A stretch of DNA of 64,000 nucleotides from VRUE01 sp963753245 (GTDB lineage: Bacteria; Actinomycetota; Thermoleophilia; Solirubrobacterales; 70-9), in assembly GCA_963753245.1 (NCBI GenBank), contig CAVWBK010000003.1, positions 1 through 64,000 on the forward strand. The letters are read 5' to 3'. A program made the position numbers and the translations under genes. Positions 24,234 to 31,320 of this stretch are shown in pieces. The stretch's first letter is position 1. Each line of letters begins with the position of its first letter. The notes beneath the pieces are model-generated. The model did not search any database. It had not been told where the DNA came from and saw only the letters and a list, made by a program, of their open reading frames with translations.

Positions 24234-25721
24234 CGTCGTGCCCAAAGACGTCGCGAACCCGCGGATCGGGCCGCAGTCGAGCGCCGGCTTTTTCCCCAGT
24301 CACCCACCGCGGCTCTGACCAGCGCCACCGCCTCCTGCCTGTTCACTGCGCTTGACGGCGGGCGTGCGACTCGCTCAGTCTGGCACGCAAGCGTGCGGTC
24401 GCTCGTCGATGCACGCCCAGCCAAAGTCAATCCGGTGCTGAGGCCCCGGCGCCAAGCGGTCGCTGGCCCGCCGGCTCCTCTCGGTGCCCTCCTCGGCCGT
24501 CGGCTCGCCGGCGAGGCTGCGTTGCCACTGGCCCCCGGAGGGGCATTGGTCTGGCCGCTCGCCGACATGCGTCGCCACGCGGTGATCCTCGGTGCCAGCG
24601 GTAGCGGTAAGACCGAGACCTCGATGCGAATTGCCCACGAGGTCGCCTGCAAGAGCGATGCCCCGGTGTTCTATCTGGACGCCAAGGGGGACCGCGAGGC
24701 GGCCGAGCGCTTCTGCGCGCTGATGGCGGCGGCGGGCCGGCAGGCGCGGGTTTTTCCCAACGAAGCTTTCGATGCCTGGCGCGGCGATTGGCGAGGGCTG
24801 ATCAATCGCCTGCTTGAGGTGATCAACTTCGCCAGGAGCGGTCCCGCCGCCTATTACCGCGACATCGCCAAGACGGCTCTGCAGCTGGCCTGTAACCACC
24901 CCCAGGGGCCGCCGCGCTCAAGCGCTGAGCTGCTTGAGCGTCTTGACTACGAGAGGCTGCTCGATGCTCACGGGCCGAGCGGCGCCGTGCTCTGCTTGCC
25001 GCGCGAGAGGATCGGCCAGGTCCGGCTTCGCTACCAGGCCTTCTTCGGACAGCTCGGCGCTGCGCTCGATGGCGAGTGGTCCTTCGAGGACGCCGAGGCC
25101 GCTTACTTCCTGCTCGACTCGGTTGCCCTGGGCGAGGACACGGCGGGGGCGGCGTCTCTGCTCTTCGCCGATTTCGCTCACTACTTCACAAAGCGCAAGC
25201 CGCGCCAGGACCCCTGCCTGCTGTTCGCCGATGAGTTCTCGGCGATCGCCTCGTCTTCAGATGTCGCGATGAAGGTCGAGCAGGCACGCGGCTTCAACGC
25301 CGCGATCGTCTTGGTTCCACAGACGCCATCGGGGATGGGCTCAGGCGATCAGCGCGATCGGATCCTCGGTTCGGTGGAGACCGTGATCCTCCATGCTCTA
25401 AACGAGCCGCAGGGACTGGTCGAGTTGGGCGGCATGAAGCGGGTGATCGAGCTCACCCATCGCTACGAAGATGGTCTCTACGTGCATCAGGGGCACGCCC
25501 GCGATGAGCGCCGGCTGAAGCTCGACCCAGATCAGATTCGCAATCTCGCCAATGGCTGTGCCTGGGTGATCCGCCGGGGACGGGTGGCGAAGGTGGCGAT
25601 TGAGCGGGCACCGCGCCAACCCCCCGCCTCCCTACCGCCAGAGGTCGCGCTAGATCGGCAGTTAGAGCCGAGCGAGATGAATCCGCCAAAGGAAATCTCC
25701 TACCTGACTGAGGAGCAGTGA
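24171..25721 (+). CDS. conjugative coupling ATPase (VirD4/TraD/TcpA type)
   Basis: A P-loop ATPase that should dock DNA onto the transfer channel. Motifs: MRRHAVILGASGSGKTETSM (Walker A) and CLLFADEFSAIASSSDVA (Walker B), followed by GFNAAIVLVPQTPSGMG and HALNEPQGLVELGG, as in VirD4/TraD proteins. The start is doubtful. The open frame begins at ATG 24171 inside the IS right end and runs through repeat copy B, where a hydrophobic segment (TSATASCLFTAL) matches the stub in copy A. The native GTG of copy A is lost in copy B. GTG 24393 would give a soluble protein of about 442 residues. The gene has therefore been cut from its original 5' end and its membrane anchor is weak or absent. Confidence 0.78.
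   Translation: MRLGRSFRCGYRQSGAENGASRRAQRRREPADRAAVERRLFPQSPTAALTSATASCLFTALDGGRATRSVWHASVRSLVDARPAKVNPVLRPRRQAVAGPPAPLGALLGRRLAGEAALPLAPGGALVWPLADMRRHAVILGASGSGKTETSMRIAHEVACKSDAPVFYLDAKGDREAAERFCALMAAAGRQARVFPNEAFDAWRGDWRGLINRLLEVINFARSGPAAYYRDIAKTALQLACNHPQGPPRSSAELLERLDYERLLDAHGPSGAVLCLPRERIGQVRLRYQAFFGQLGAALDGEWSFEDAEAAYFLLDSVALGEDTAGAASLLFADFAHYFTKRKPRQDPCLLFADEFSAIASSSDVAMKVEQARGFNAAIVLVPQTPSGMGSGDQRDRILGSVETVILHALNEPQGLVELGGMKRVIELTHRYEDGLYVHQGHARDERRLKLDPDQIRNLANGCAWVIRRGRVAKVAIERAPRQPPASLPPEVALDRQLEPSEMNPPKEISYLTEEQ
24268..24398 (+). repeat. direct repeat copy B, upstream of the coupling ATPase
   Basis: Second copy of the 21248-21381 repeat, 3,020 bp away and directly oriented. It repeats the last codons of the SLT-NlpC gene, its TGA and the following sequence. 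Compared with copy A it has a 3-nt deletion that removes the putative GTG start but keeps the coupling-protein frame, plus scattered substitutions. The first copy ends 68 bp before the antitoxin operator; the second starts 34 bp after the IS. Confidence 0.8.
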
Positions 25722-26154
25722 GCGGGATCTTCGAGGGCTGGCTTCGCTTTGCGTCTTGATCTCAGCAAGAAACGACGAGAGGTTGTGCTGGGAGCAGGGT
25801 GAGCGACGGTTCGCTCGGCGGGGGTCACGGTGAGGCCCGATGGTGGCCTTGCCGAGAGCGGGCCGAGCGGATTGAGCTCCCCTCCGCAACCCACCGAGTG
25901 GCGCCGCTCACCCTTGGCCTGAGCCGAACGCGACCCGGCACAAGCTGGCGCTGCCTCGAGCGCCAGAATCCCGACGCGAACTTCTGGGATCGGGCGCGAT
26001 GCGACCTGTCATCGGTACAGTTGGAGCATCCGGCGCCCGGGGTTGACAGTCGTTTCGCGGCACTCGATTTTGGCGAACAACCGATCGGTACCTCGTTTGT
26101 TTGGTCCTCATGATCAGGACACACACGGGTTACCCGGGCAAGTAGTTTGAGCGC
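25722..26154. other. 433-nt stretch after the coupling gene, no gene recognised
   Basis: An open frame at 25799-26113 has no domain, no convincing ribosome site and composition like a shadow. No terminator hairpin, tRNA or attachment-type repeat was found, so the right end of the conjugation module is not defined here. Confidence 0.45.
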
Positions 26155-26862
26155 ATGCTGGCGCGCTCGGCCACAGCTCTAGCCGTCCTTGTCGTGACTG
26201 TGCTCGCCGTCATCGCGATTCCCCGCGCGGCAGGCTCCCCCGGCGCCCAGACCTTGACCGTCGACAACGGCAATGCCTTTGACGGATCCGTGACCAGCTT
26301 TCCCGAAGGGATCAGCTGTGGCAGTCATTGCACCGCCAGCTTCGGGTCTGGGTCGAAGGTGACGCTGACCGCGACGCCGGGCGAAGAAGACGCCTTCTCC
26401 GGTTTCCGTGGAGACTGCTCGGGCGCCGCGCTGCGCTGCACGCTGACCATGGACGCGGCGAAGACCGTCCACGTCAACTTCTTCGGCTTCACCTTCGATG
26501 GGGTGAAGCTGCGCCAGCGACGGGGAACCGGGCTGATCACCTTCAAGGCGGGGGGATCGGGAGTGCTCGGCCTGAGCGGCGAAGGCGTCGAAACCGAGGC
26601 GCTCTCAATTCGCTTTGCGGGCGTCTACTCGCTCGCGATCGTCCCTACCGGTGGGGCATCAAGGACACTGAGGAAGGCCGGCAGGGCGCGGGTCAGGTTT
26701 CGGGCCGCGTTTACCCCGCCCGGCGGTGCGCCCGCCAGCCAGCTGACGACCGTGCTGATGCGCCGCAACCCGGCCGCATCGCGAGCGCCGGTCTCGCTTT
26801 CCTGCACGCACGGCGGGGCCCACGGCAACGAAACGATCTGGGCGTGCGGCGGGCACCGTTGA
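26155..26862 (+). CDS. exported protein with one InlB-type repeat
   Basis: About 235 residues from ATG 26155. A signal peptide (residues 1-27, SATALAVLVVTVLAVIAIP) precedes a domain with FPEGISCGSHCTASFGSGSK and VTLTATPGEEDAFSGFRGDC, the Cys-Gly pattern of divergent InlB B-repeats common in surface proteins. The second half (about 120-235) is strand-rich (FAGVYSLAIVPTGGASRTLR) and looks like a Big/Ig-type domain. The same Cys-Gly repeat recurs in the exported proteins at 31321 and 49830. Likely a wall or surface protein; no enzyme motif. Confidence 0.7.
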   Translation: MLARSATALAVLVVTVLAVIAIPRAAGSPGAQTLTVDNGNAFDGSVTSFPEGISCGSHCTASFGSGSKVTLTATPGEEDAFSGFRGDCSGAALRCTLTMDAAKTVHVNFFGFTFDGVKLRQRRGTGLITFKAGGSGVLGLSGEGVETEALSIRFAGVYSLAIVPTGGASRTLRKAGRARVRFRAAFTPPGGAPASQLTTVLMRRNPAASRAPVSLSCTHGGAHGNETIWACGGHR

Positions 26863-27007
26863 GACTTGAGACTCCCCTTAGGTCCTAGTCCTGCGGGGCG
26901 GTGTTCCTCCAGGGCTCCAGTCTCCCATTCCCGCCTGTGTTGCAACCGGGTTGGCCCCAGCTCGGGACAGCAGTGGCACCAGCAGTATCTCCCTTAACCT
27001 TTCAGGC

Positions 27008-27172
27008 ATGGTTCACCAACTCGACAAGCGCAGCCCGGCTGAGAAAAACGAGGCAACTCGGGTGCGGCGACTGCGCGAAGACGCGCGGCGACCGATGAGT
27101 GTCAACCTCGCCGAGGGAATCGCCCTCAGCCATAAGTTGATGCGCTTCGTCGGGGCGGCACACAAGACTTGA
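27008..27172 (+). CDS. short partner protein of a nucleotidyltransferase toxin
   Basis: A 54-residue basic protein (MVHQLDKRSPAEKNEATRVR, ending VNLAEGIALSHKLMRFVGAA then HKT). Short proteins with this VNLAEGIALS core commonly precede nucleotidyltransferase-type toxin genes in actinobacteria. Its TGA overlaps the TTG of the next gene (TTGA), so the two were co-translated. The frame extends further upstream without a plausible start. Role as an antitoxin is inferred from position only. Confidence 0.55.
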   Translation: MVHQLDKRSPAEKNEATRVRRLREDARRPMSVNLAEGIALSHKLMRFVGAAHKT

Positions 27173-27668
27173 GCGAGCCGGCCTTTGACCAGCTGCTCCG
27201 CCGCCTGGTCGAGGCAGATGTCGAGTTCGTCCTGATCGGCGGGCTGGCCGTAAATGCGTGGGGCGTCGTGCGTGGGACGAAGGACATCGACATCGTGGTC
27301 GACCCCGATCCGGCGAACCTGAAAGCTGGTCGCCGAGGTCGCAGTCGCGGCTGGCGGTCACGTTCAGAGAGGCGAGGCGCTGCTCGGCAGCCCTTTCTCG
27401 ATCGCGGCGGAGAGTCGCGAGTGGGGAACAGGTGGCGATCGAGACCGACCTCGGCAGACTCGATCTGGTGCAGGGGCTGGATGGCGTGCCCGCTTACTCG
27501 GAGCTGAGCGCACGTGCAAGCGAGGCTGAGGTTCTCGGCGTCAACGTCGCGGTCTGCTCAGTCGGGGATCTGCGGGCGATGAAGCGGGCTGCGGGGCGCG
27601 GCCAGGATCTGGTCGACCTCGAGAATCTCGACGCCGCTTGGCCTGAAGCCGATCACCGCAACCTTTAA
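27169..27668 (+). pseudogene. MNT/AbiEii-like nucleotidyltransferase, frameshifted twice
   Basis: Starts at TTG 27169 as LSEPAFDQLLRRLVEADVEF then VLIGGLAVNAWGVVRGTKDI and DIVVDPD, a textbook minimal nucleotidyltransferase core with the GG helix and the metal-binding DxD (DID). Near 27325 the frame shifts to LVAEVAVAAGGHVQRGEALL; near 27425 it shifts again to VAIETDLGRLDLVQGLDGVP, which carries the third acidic residue, and runs to 27668. The joined protein would be about 165 residues, the size of nucleotidyltransferase toxins that modify tRNA or proteins. Both shifts would need reversal for function. Confidence 0.75.
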
Positions 27669-27812
27669 GATCGGCTCCGTGACGAGGACCTGCAAACAGT
27701 GCCCGGAACGCGATTGGCGCACCCAGCTTCGCTCCGGTGTCCCATCTGAGTCCCATGGCACCGAAGTAGGCGCCCGCCGTCACATCAGCATCTGGCTCTA
27801 ACAAGCCATTTC

Positions 27813-27885
<73 letters not shown>

Positions 27886-27953
27886 TAAAAAGTTGCTGCA
27901 AACTGGCCGCTTGGTGCCAGTGCAGCGGCGATTTGGTCCTATCTCAACTCGCC

Positions 27954-27977
27954 TATCTGCCACTCGAGTGGCAGATA
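27954..27977. promoter_or_regulatory. 24-bp perfect palindrome between tRNA-Thr and fitAB
   Basis: The half TATCTGCCACTC is followed exactly by its reverse complement. It starts 69 nt after the tRNA and ends 70 nt before the antitoxin ATG. Likely the operator of the fitAB pair; a tRNA terminator is less likely because no loop or T-tract is present. Confidence 0.6.
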
Positions 27978-28047
27978 ACGCCGGGATTGCCCGCGATCGG
28001 CGACGATTTCCGACGCTCCCCGGTCCTCCGCTATCATTGCTATCACC

Positions 28048-28281
28048 ATGGCGCAGTTACTGGTTCGAGACATAGAGAGCGATGTCGTGCGCGAGCTGAA
28101 GATCCGCGCCGCACGCCACGGCCGATCGGCGGAGGAGGAGCACCGACAGATCCTCCGCGAGGCTCTCCGCGGTCATGGTTCGGCCAAACCCCTCAAGCAG
28201 CTTCTGCTCGAGATGCCCGACGTCGGCGAGGATCGCGACTTCGAGCGTCCCGAGGACCGCGGCCGCCCAGTCGAGCTTTGA
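28048..28281 (+). CDS. fitA: FitA-like ribbon-helix-helix antitoxin
   Basis: A 77-residue antitoxin: MAQLLVRDIESDVVRELKIR and AARHGRSAEEEHRQILREAL are the FitA ribbon-helix-helix, the latter being the AxxxGRSxEEEhRxIL signature. The C-terminal part (MPDVGEDRDFERPEDR) is the toxin-binding arm. ATG 28048. The stop overlaps the toxin start as TTGA. Confidence 0.92.
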   Translation: MAQLLVRDIESDVVRELKIRAARHGRSAEEEHRQILREALRGHGSAKPLKQLLLEMPDVGEDRDFERPEDRGRPVEL

Positions 28282-28709
28282 GCTACCTGCTCGATACCAA
28301 CGTCATCTCCGAGCTGCGCAAGGGTGGGCGTGCCGAGCCGAATGTCACCGCCTGGTTTGCCGATGTCGCCGACGAGGAGATCTTCCTCAGCGTCCTGACC
28401 ATCGGGGAGATCCGCCGCGGGATCGAGAGTGTGCGTCGGCGCGATCCCGACTCGGCGACCGCTCTGGACCGCTGGCTTGCGCTCCTGAGCGAGGCCCACG
28501 GCGACCGGGTCCTCCCGGTCGACCGCGCGATCGCCGAGGAGTGGGGAAGGATGAACGTCCCAGACCCGCTGCCCGCCATCGACGGCCTACTGGCCGCTAC
28601 GGCTCGGGTCCTGGGCCTGACGCTGGTCACGCACAACGTTGCTGACGTCGAGGACACCGGCGTCGACCTAGTCGATCCGTTTAAACTCGAATCCACCGAT
28701 TCACCCTGA
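28278..28709 (+). CDS. fitB: FitB/VapC PIN-domain toxin
   Basis: A 143-residue PIN nuclease starting at TTG 28278: SYLLDTNVISELRKGGRAEP then FLSVLTIGEIRRGIESV, the FitB signature. Acidic sites: Asp in LLDTNV, Glu in IGEIRRG, Asp in PAIDGLLAATA and Asp in HNVADVEDTGV. All are present and the length is normal, so the toxin looks active. Coupled to fitA; located next to tRNA-Thr, a common landing place for mobile DNA. Confidence 0.92.
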   Translation: MSYLLDTNVISELRKGGRAEPNVTAWFADVADEEIFLSVLTIGEIRRGIESVRRRDPDSATALDRWLALLSEAHGDRVLPVDRAIAEEWGRMNVPDPLPAIDGLLAATARVLGLTLVTHNVADVEDTGVDLVDPFKLESTDSP

Positions 28710-28884
28710 CGGATAGGGCATCGCCGCCGGAGACAGTTGGCGAGTGAAAAATGCGGGCCGTAGGCCTCTTCGTGCAGTCTGCTGGCCATCGGGCCCCCCG
28801 GGGAACGGTCTCGCCGCCGATTCCGGGCAGCCCGCAGCAGCCGAGTAGTGACCCGGCGCACTGGGGTGAAGCGGTAACGGGAAC

Positions 28885-29232
28885 TCAGGCCGCCGCCGGC
28901 AGCGCTCTGATCCTGGTAAGCGCCTCGGTGAACGAGGTTCGCCAGGGCCAGCGGGCCGGCAGGTGCAGCGTGAATCCGCGCGCGTGAGAGGTGAGGCGGC
29001 CGGGGAGCCCGATCAGCCAACGGCGCAGCGTGCGCGCGGCACGCACGGTGGTATCGGGAAGCCCGAGCAGCTGCGTCCAGCGCAGCAGGTTGTGGGCGAG
29101 GCAGGCGAGCACCGCCCAGGCCCCGTTGGCGTCGCTCATCCCGAAGGCGGCGACGAGCTGGGCGACTTTGGTGCCTGATCGAGCTAGCTCGATCACCTGA
29201 CGGCGAACCTCTGCTGGGTACCTGTGGGGCAT
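28885..29232 (-). pseudogene. chimeric transposase remnant (IS3-type head joined to IS1380-type tail)
   Basis: One open frame of 115 codons joins two unrelated transposases. The head, MPHRYPAEVRRQVIELARSG and TKVAQLVAAFGMSD, is the helix-turn-helix start of an IS3-group OrfA. From about 29125 the frame becomes NGAWAVLACLAHNLLRWTQL, ARTLRRWLIGLPGRLTSHAR and FTLHLPARWPW, the C-terminal end of an IS1380-family DDE transposase. Neither part has its catalytic residues. A deletion or recombination between two ISs is the simplest origin. Confidence 0.75.
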
Positions 29233-29296
29233 CTGAATCCTCCTTGGGGCCGAAGGACTCTAGAAACAGGACTCCATCAGATTGGGGGTAGATCAG

Positions 29297-29357
29297 TGAG
29301 ACGATCGACCCGTGTCAGGGCGAAGGTGAGGTATCGGTCGGTGATGGTCCTAGCTGT
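29297..29357 (+). repeat. 61-bp exact duplicate of the 5' end of the gene at 37552
   Basis: Identical over 61 bp to 37553-37613, the start and signal-peptide codons of the exported-protein gene at 37552. Here it reads RRSTRVRAKVRYRSVMVLAV, then diverges at once into unrelated sequence, so it is a truncated 5' fragment and not a gene. It lies just outside the chimeric transposase remnant. Confidence 0.9.
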
Positions 29358-29515
29358 CGAACCCCAGGACGTCAGCTAGACCTCCGCTCTCCCAGGTTGG
29401 GTAGGGAACCAAACCGAGTTCCCGGCCGACGACCCAAGAACGGGCACTGCGCTTCTGAGGCGAACTGCTCGGAGTCGATCTGGTGCCGTCGCCTAACGCC
29501 GGGCAGGCTCGCTCG

Positions 29516-30160
29516 CTACACGGCGCCTTCGACATGAAACTTGAGTGGCTTACCGAGCTTCGACGGACTTCCGCCGGGGTCTGTTTGGCAGTTGGTCAAG
29601 GTCTCTGCCTGGGCGCCCGTGAGCGGTTCGGCGGGAATCTTGACGCTGGGTAGGTCAACAGAGATCGCGCCGACCGCCTTCATTCCGCTCTTGCTGAATT
29701 TGCCTGAGAAAGTCAGTTTGCCCTCGTGCGGGCTTCCCGGCGTAGGGCTCGTGAAAGCTGGGCTCGTCACATGGAACTTGTCGCCCTTCACGCGGATGCT
29801 GCCGAACCCTTCGTGGCCTCGCTCGATGTAGAGGGTCGGCGCATATGTCACCCGTTCCGTTATTTCGAATTCAGGGATGGGATCGCAGGAGAGCGAAAGT
29901 ATCACGACCAAGTCCGCGTGCTCTAGCCCCTGAGGTTCAAAAACGTTCTCCGGCTGGATCAGCGTTGTCCGCCCGCTTCTCGGAAGGTGCCAGGAGACGA
30001 ATTCAACGACCGTCAGCCCCTTGCTGCCGTGGCCTTCGATGTGGTTGAGGCGAAACGTCTCTTCTATCGGCGGAGCGCGGAAGCTCAGTGCCGGGCTTGC
30101 GGCAAGCGAGCAGATGCCGAGCAGAAACGCCGTTAAGCAAGCTCCCAGCCATAGCCGCAT
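29516..30160 (-). CDS. exported protein of unknown function
   Basis: About 214 residues from ATG 30160; the longer open frame upstream is not coding in appearance. Signal peptide MRLWLGACLTAFLLGICSLA, cleavage near SPA-LS. The mature part has strand-rich segments (RLNHIEGHGSKGLTVVEFVS; ITERVTYAPTLYIERGHEGF; GKLTFSGKFSKSGMKAVGAI) and resembles the single beta-sandwich exported proteins common in this lineage. No catalytic motif. It is flanked by IS remnants. Confidence 0.6.
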   Translation of the reverse strand: MRLWLGACLTAFLLGICSLAASPALSFRAPPIEETFRLNHIEGHGSKGLTVVEFVSWHLPRSGRTTLIQPENVFEPQGLEHADLVVILSLSCDPIPEFEITERVTYAPTLYIERGHEGFGSIRVKGDKFHVTSPAFTSPTPGSPHEGKLTFSGKFSKSGMKAVGAISVDLPSVKIPAEPLTGAQAETLTNCQTDPGGSPSKLGKPLKFHVEGAV

Positions 30161-30311
30161 AGGGCTGATCCTAGGGCACAGCAGGTCAACGACGGGTCGC
30201 GTCGGTAGAAGTGGTGTAACGAGCCCGAGGTAGGCCGGAGAAAAGTTCCGGCCACCGCGGGCCCCGGACTCGTCGGTTGACCACCAAGTCAATCGATGAA
30301 AGGACACCACG

Positions 30312-30834
30312 ATGGCCGAAAGCCAGAGCATGACGACCGCCGAGGTCGTAGCAAAGACCCTGATCACCGAGCACGCCGACTTCCTGCGCGACGCAGTCGC
30401 GCTGGTTGCCCGCGAGCTGATGGAGGCAGAGATCTCGGGGGAGATCGGCGCCGAGCGGGGTGAGGTCAACCCCGAGCGCTTAACGCACCGCCGAAGGCGA
30501 TGAGCAGGCGCGCGAGCGCGCCGGTGCGGTGATCGAGCGTCTGGCTTCAACCGTGCCCAAGGTCGCCGAGCTGCTCGAGGACGCCGAGGAGGACCCCTTG
30601 GCCTTCTACCGCTTCCCCGCTGCCCACTGGTCAAAGCTGCGCAGCACCAACCCCCTGGAGCGGGTCAACCGCGAGGTCGGGCGCGGATCCGCTGTCGTCG
30701 GGATCTTCCCCAACGACGCCTCGGCGCTGCGCCTCGCCGGTGCTCTCTTGATCGAGCAAAACGATCGTGTCTCAGGATGGGAGATGTCGTCCGAGAGGGC
30801 GATGAATATGAAGGCAACCAAGCACACTACGTGA
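30312..30834 (+). pseudogene. IS256-family (mutator-type) transposase with internal deletion
   Basis: The N-terminal part (ATG 30312) includes DAVALVARELMEAEISGEIG and AERGEVNPERLTHRR, the IS256 zinc/HTH-like start. Then the sequence jumps into RERAGAVIERLASTVPKVAE and DPLAFYRFPAAHWSKLRSTN, PLERVNREVGR, VVGIFPNDASALRLAGALLI, the C-terminal end of the same family. The whole central DDE catalytic region, normally about 250 residues, is missing, leaving a junction near 30500. It directly precedes a broken surface-protein gene. Confidence 0.85.
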
Positions 30835-30837
30835 AAG

Positions 30838-31276
30838 GTGAATCCCAGCGGCCTGACGCCGGCTGAAACGTACTGCTTTGCGCTTGTCGCGAAGAACGCC
30901 TCAGGGAAACCACGGGTGGCCAGGTTTCATACACCGAGGGCGCGCCCTCGGTCGAATTCAAGGAAGACTACACGCGGGAAGAAATCTCCATCGCCCGAGG
31001 TCCGCAACGAGTGAGGGGATCGTCGTCGGGGTGGAACACGAAGGGGGCGACCCAGACCTCGTCGAAGTAACCTACGAGGTCGAATACTCACTCGCGAGCT
31101 CAAAATGGTGCACGTCCCACGGTACCGAAGGTTCTGCCGAACATACGAGTGAAGTATGGCACTACGACTTCCTCCAAGGCGAAGAATACATCTTCGGGCA
31201 CCACGAATTCGTGGTCTCCGGTCTGACGATTAAAGCGGAATACTGCCCCGTCCCGAGGCCGTCGCCGAAGGCTTAG
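30838..31276 (+). pseudogene. 5' part of a broken exported Fn3-like repeat protein
   Basis: Right after the IS256 remnant the plus strand reads VNPSGLTPAETYCFALVAKN, the same pattern as VTGLANGESYCAELVVTNPS in the frame at 31321. A later frame has VEVTYEVEYSLASSKWCTSH and VVSGLTIKAEYC. Shifts near 30900 and 31245 break continuity. No signal peptide or start remains. The upstream end was probably lost when the IS inserted. This is the amino-terminal part of the gene that continues at 31321. Confidence 0.65.
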
Positions 31277-31320
31277 TCAACCACGGCCTGTTCGCGAGCT
31301 TCCATGCCGGCGCTCCGAAG

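Noticed and set aside
25799..26113. A 104-codon open frame after the coupling ATPase
   Set aside because: No recognised domain, odd composition, and no ribosome site; left as unannotated sequence.
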